Assembly (NCBI GenBank): GCA_013314855.1
Contig: JABUEW010000022.1
Location: 1-44,614, forward strand
Direction: 5' to 3'
Source: Bacillota bacterium
GTDB taxonomy: Bacteria > Bacillota > Clostridia > Acetivibrionales > DUMC01
Length of the DNA stretch: 44,614 nucleotides
The notes under the pieces are model-generated. The model worked only from the letters and a program-made list of their open reading frames with translations. It was not told where the DNA came from and made no database searches. Both the position numbers and the translations under genes were made by a program. Numbering within the stretch: the stretch's first letter is position 1; each line of letters begins with the position of its first letter. This document shows positions 43,055-44,614 of the stretch, piece after piece.

Positions 43055-43375
43055 ATGAAGCTTTCCGTAAACCTGCCTATGAAACAGAGAATCAATATGG
43101 TTGTTGAACTTGAATCTATGTCTCCTGAACAATCCATAAAGTACATAAATCATCAACTGGATTATGCCAAATCAAAAACATCTGTTTTTGATGATAAATA
43201 CTATCCATTAATACATTCGATAAGCTTTGGAATACCAAGACGTATAAACCAGTTATGCTATAGGGTTATAATAGGAGCATATATTGATAAGATGCCTATT
43301 ATTACAGCAGACTATATTAAAAACATAGTTGAAAGCAGAGGCTTTTTTAACTTTTTGTATATGATACCATATTAG
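43055..43375 (+). pseudogene. ExeA/TniB-like AAA ATPase, C-terminal fragment
   Basis: The 106 residues read LPMKQRINMVVELESMSPEQ, SIKYINHQLDYAKSKTSVFD and LIHSISFGIPRRINQLCYRV, the C-terminal lid region of ExeA-like AAA ATPases that accompany DDE transposases in Clostridia. GIPRRIN corresponds to the sensor-2 arginine motif. Walker A and B are absent; the gene is cut at about 43040. No transposase gene remains beside it. Confidence 0.65.
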
Positions 43376-43622
43376 ATCTTATTAATTTGAACTGAGGTCT
43401 GGCTCTGTGTCGATAAAGTGCTCTGCAGGAATGCAACACCTAACTCCACAACCAGGCTAAAGGATTTCATCCTTTCAGGATATAGTAGAAAATTCTATAT
43501 TAATTTCTATAGACCAGTAAAGTAGCATATGTTTATTTTCTGTCCTTATTATTTACATTATAAAATTTGTACAATTTGTTCCTGAAGTTTACTTTGTCCA
43601 AACCACTGTAAATTAGCTTGTC
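43376..43622. other. Noncoding gap with a short palindrome
   Basis: I see no gene here. AAAGGATTTCATCCTTT at about 43460-43477 is a perfect 7-bp inverted repeat with a 3-base loop, without a T tract. Confidence 0.35.
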
Positions 43623-43862
43623 TCATAACACTAATTCCTCAATGGACCGTTTTAACTTTTCGTATTCCTTATCACCCGGCTTCAAATCTTTCCTTGGGTT
43701 GTATTTTGCAGGCTTTAGTTTGTCTATGGCAACCTTTTGAATCTCCAACGTTTCCACCCTCCCGTCGTAATGCTTTAAAAATGCCTGAAAACAAGCACTT
43801 TTTTGCGGTTTTTTAAACAAGCCCGTTTTCCTGTATTCTGCTTCCTGTGCGGATTCCGGCAT
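43623..43862 (-). pseudogene. ParB-like domain of a phage DNA methylase gene, 5' fragment
   Basis: The end of the frame reads LEIQKVAIDKLKPAKYNPRK, DLKPGDKEYEKLKRSIEELV and stops. KYNPRK and KLKRSIEEFG are the start of the ParB/Srx-type nuclease fold that opens many phage adenine methylases. A TTG near 43749 with GGGAGGG 8 bp upstream is a likely start. The preceding codons (MPESAQEAEYRKTGLFKKPQ) seem to belong to another gene. Only about 40 residues of the domain are left. Confidence 0.55.
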
Positions 43863-43968
43863 TTTGCGCCCGTTTTAATCCCCACCCTTGAATTTTGCGG
43901 TTTTTCACGCGTGACCAGCCACCCGCTCTCGGTGCGTAGCCTGTGAGGATTTCACCCCCCCTTGCCGC

Positions 43969-44325
43969 CTATACCATGCCTCTATCCTTCAAGCCCTTGA
44001 CATCATCGTGATACCTGCACAAGCTCTACAGGTTGTTTATATCCAAGGCAGCGCCGCCTTCCTTGATAGGTACAATATGGTCTACAACCGTTGCCGGTGT
44101 TACCTTGCCTTCTCTTTCGCAGTGCTCGCACAGGGGGTTTATGGCAAGCTTCTGTTTTCGAAGCCGCTGCCATTCGTGTGAGTTATAGAACCGCTTGCTA
44201 AACTCGTCCCTTCTGAAACGGTTATATTTTTTATATTCCTCCCTACTGTGCCGGTCACAATACTGTTCATCGGTCAACGCAGGACAACCAGGATAACCGC
44301 AAGGTTTTTCAGGCTTTCTTGGCAT
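43969..44325 (-). pseudogene. Phage HNH endonuclease with an amber codon near the end
   Basis: The protein begins MPRKPEKPCGYPGCPALTDE, then YNRFRRDEFSKRFYNSHEWQ, RLRKQKLAINPLCEHCEREG and TPATVVDHIVPIKEGGAALD (the HNH core with DH and two CxxC zinc pairs). It stops at TAG 44026-44028 after INNL. In frame it goes on SLCRYHDDVKGLKDRGMV to 43969; relatives read NLQSLC, so CAG has become TAG and the third catalytic residue region is cut off. Such HNH proteins stand before the small terminase gene and help DNA packaging. Confidence 0.85.
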
Positions 44326-44431
44326 CAGGCTTCACCAGCTTATCCTTTTCTTTGAAACAAAAGGGAAACATGAACAACACCTTGCGGCGTGTCAGCCATG
44401 TTCCCCAGATACAGCCTTTGCACTTGCACAT
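44309..44431 (-). CDS. Small Cys-rich phage protein upstream of the HNH gene
   Basis: A 40-residue frame from ATG 44431 reads MCKCKGCIWGTWLTRRKVLF, MFPFCFKEKDKLVKPDAKKA, overlapping the HNH start. The pattern CKGCIWG near the start and FPFC later is that of small Cys-rich proteins found before HNH/terminase genes in Firmicute phages. The ribosome site AGAGGT is modest. Function unknown; probably a small zinc-binding protein. Confidence 0.5.
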   Translation of the reverse strand: MCKCKGCIWGTWLTRRKVLFMFPFCFKEKDKLVKPDAKKA

Positions 44432-44614
44432 AAAATACCTCTATTTATGAAGTCTTTATTAGTCTGATAAAATATGCACTATATATAAAGCTAACTGCGA
44501 AGTTGAAAACAACTGTTATAGTAATATTACAGGGTACTAAAAAAAGACTTTACCCCAAAATTTAACGAAGGAATGCATATTAGAAGGAGATTGATAAAAT
44601 AATAACGAATTTTC
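44432..44614. other. Window end without a recognised gene
   Basis: This is AT-rich sequence; I see no gene on either strand before the window ends. Confidence 0.35.

Noticed and set aside
1-44614. CRISPR arrays, tRNA or rRNA genes
   Set aside because: No regularly spaced repeats, cloverleaf-like segments or rRNA-like stretches were recognised on reading; a tRNAscan or CRISPR search could still find something I missed.

Overview
The window looks like an accessory region of a strictly anaerobic Clostridia-type Firmicute. The evidence is strong AGGAGG ribosome sites, TTGACA/TATAAT-type promoters, HK97-like siphophage genes of the low-GC Gram-positive kind, tandem large serine recombinases, and an hrb-fprA-desulfoferrodoxin-rubrerythrin oxygen-defence cluster. 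Species cannot be told from sequence alone. Pseudogenes are unusually dense: at least fifteen genes carry frameshifts, in-frame nonsense codons or deletion fusions.

Layout. (1) 0.2-2.0 kb: a decayed ABC exporter operon (membrane protein fragment, ATPase with an internal deletion, frameshifted permease). (2) 2.05-4.5 kb: a frameshifted GNAT-like gene and an intact AbiEi/AbiEii toxin-antitoxin pair with a clear inverted-repeat operator, plus an AbiEi fossil downstream of it. (3) 4.7-15.7 kb: a heavily deleted siphoprophage on the minus strand. It retains pieces of terminase, portal, capsid, connector, tail chaperone (with a -1 frameshift site), tape measure and Dit, then an apparently complete distal tail block, a GH18 hydrolase, a holin and a frameshifted amidase. 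An AbrB/PIN and a Phd/RelE toxin-antitoxin pair sit inside it. (4) 15.7-19.2 kb: a GNAT gene fused to the terminase remnant, a broken GNAT-methyltransferase fusion, an aminoglycoside-phosphotransferase-like gene and a ruined AAA ATPase. A 27-bp near-perfect direct repeat (1966-1992 and 19265-19291) brackets blocks 2-4.

(5) 19.5-29.7 kb is the most interesting block: one compact minus-strand defence operon. From a promoter at about 29.66 kb it reads: small HTH protein, OLD-family ATPase/TOPRIM nuclease, UvrD-like helicase (a Gabija-like pair), KAP P-loop ATPase, QueC-like PP-loop enzyme, TatD nuclease (QatA, QatC and QatD-like, with no QatB), and a large probable beta-propeller protein whose frame is broken by one base in a G run near its start. 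Genes overlap or nearly touch, so the two defence modules probably share transcription.

(6) 29.7-37.8 kb: remains of an integrative element. Three tandem large serine recombinases (one with a 16-bp tandem duplication, one with an in-frame TGA, the middle one without a catalytic domain), a SHOCT-like small protein, a serine-less resolvase homologue, an ArpU-like regulator fragment, an XRE repressor with a two-operator divergent control region, a frameshifted ImmA peptidase and decayed zinc-ribbon genes. (7) 37.8-42.4 kb: oxygen and superoxide detoxification (two desulfoferrodoxins, FprA flavodiiron protein, Hrb, rubrerythrin, ferritin-like protein), with an IS200/IS605 transposase remnant between two of them. 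(8) 42.5-44.4 kb: fragments of an Nramp transporter, an ExeA-like ATPase, a ParB-like protein and a phage HNH endonuclease with a small Cys-rich companion. No tRNA, rRNA or CRISPR array was seen.
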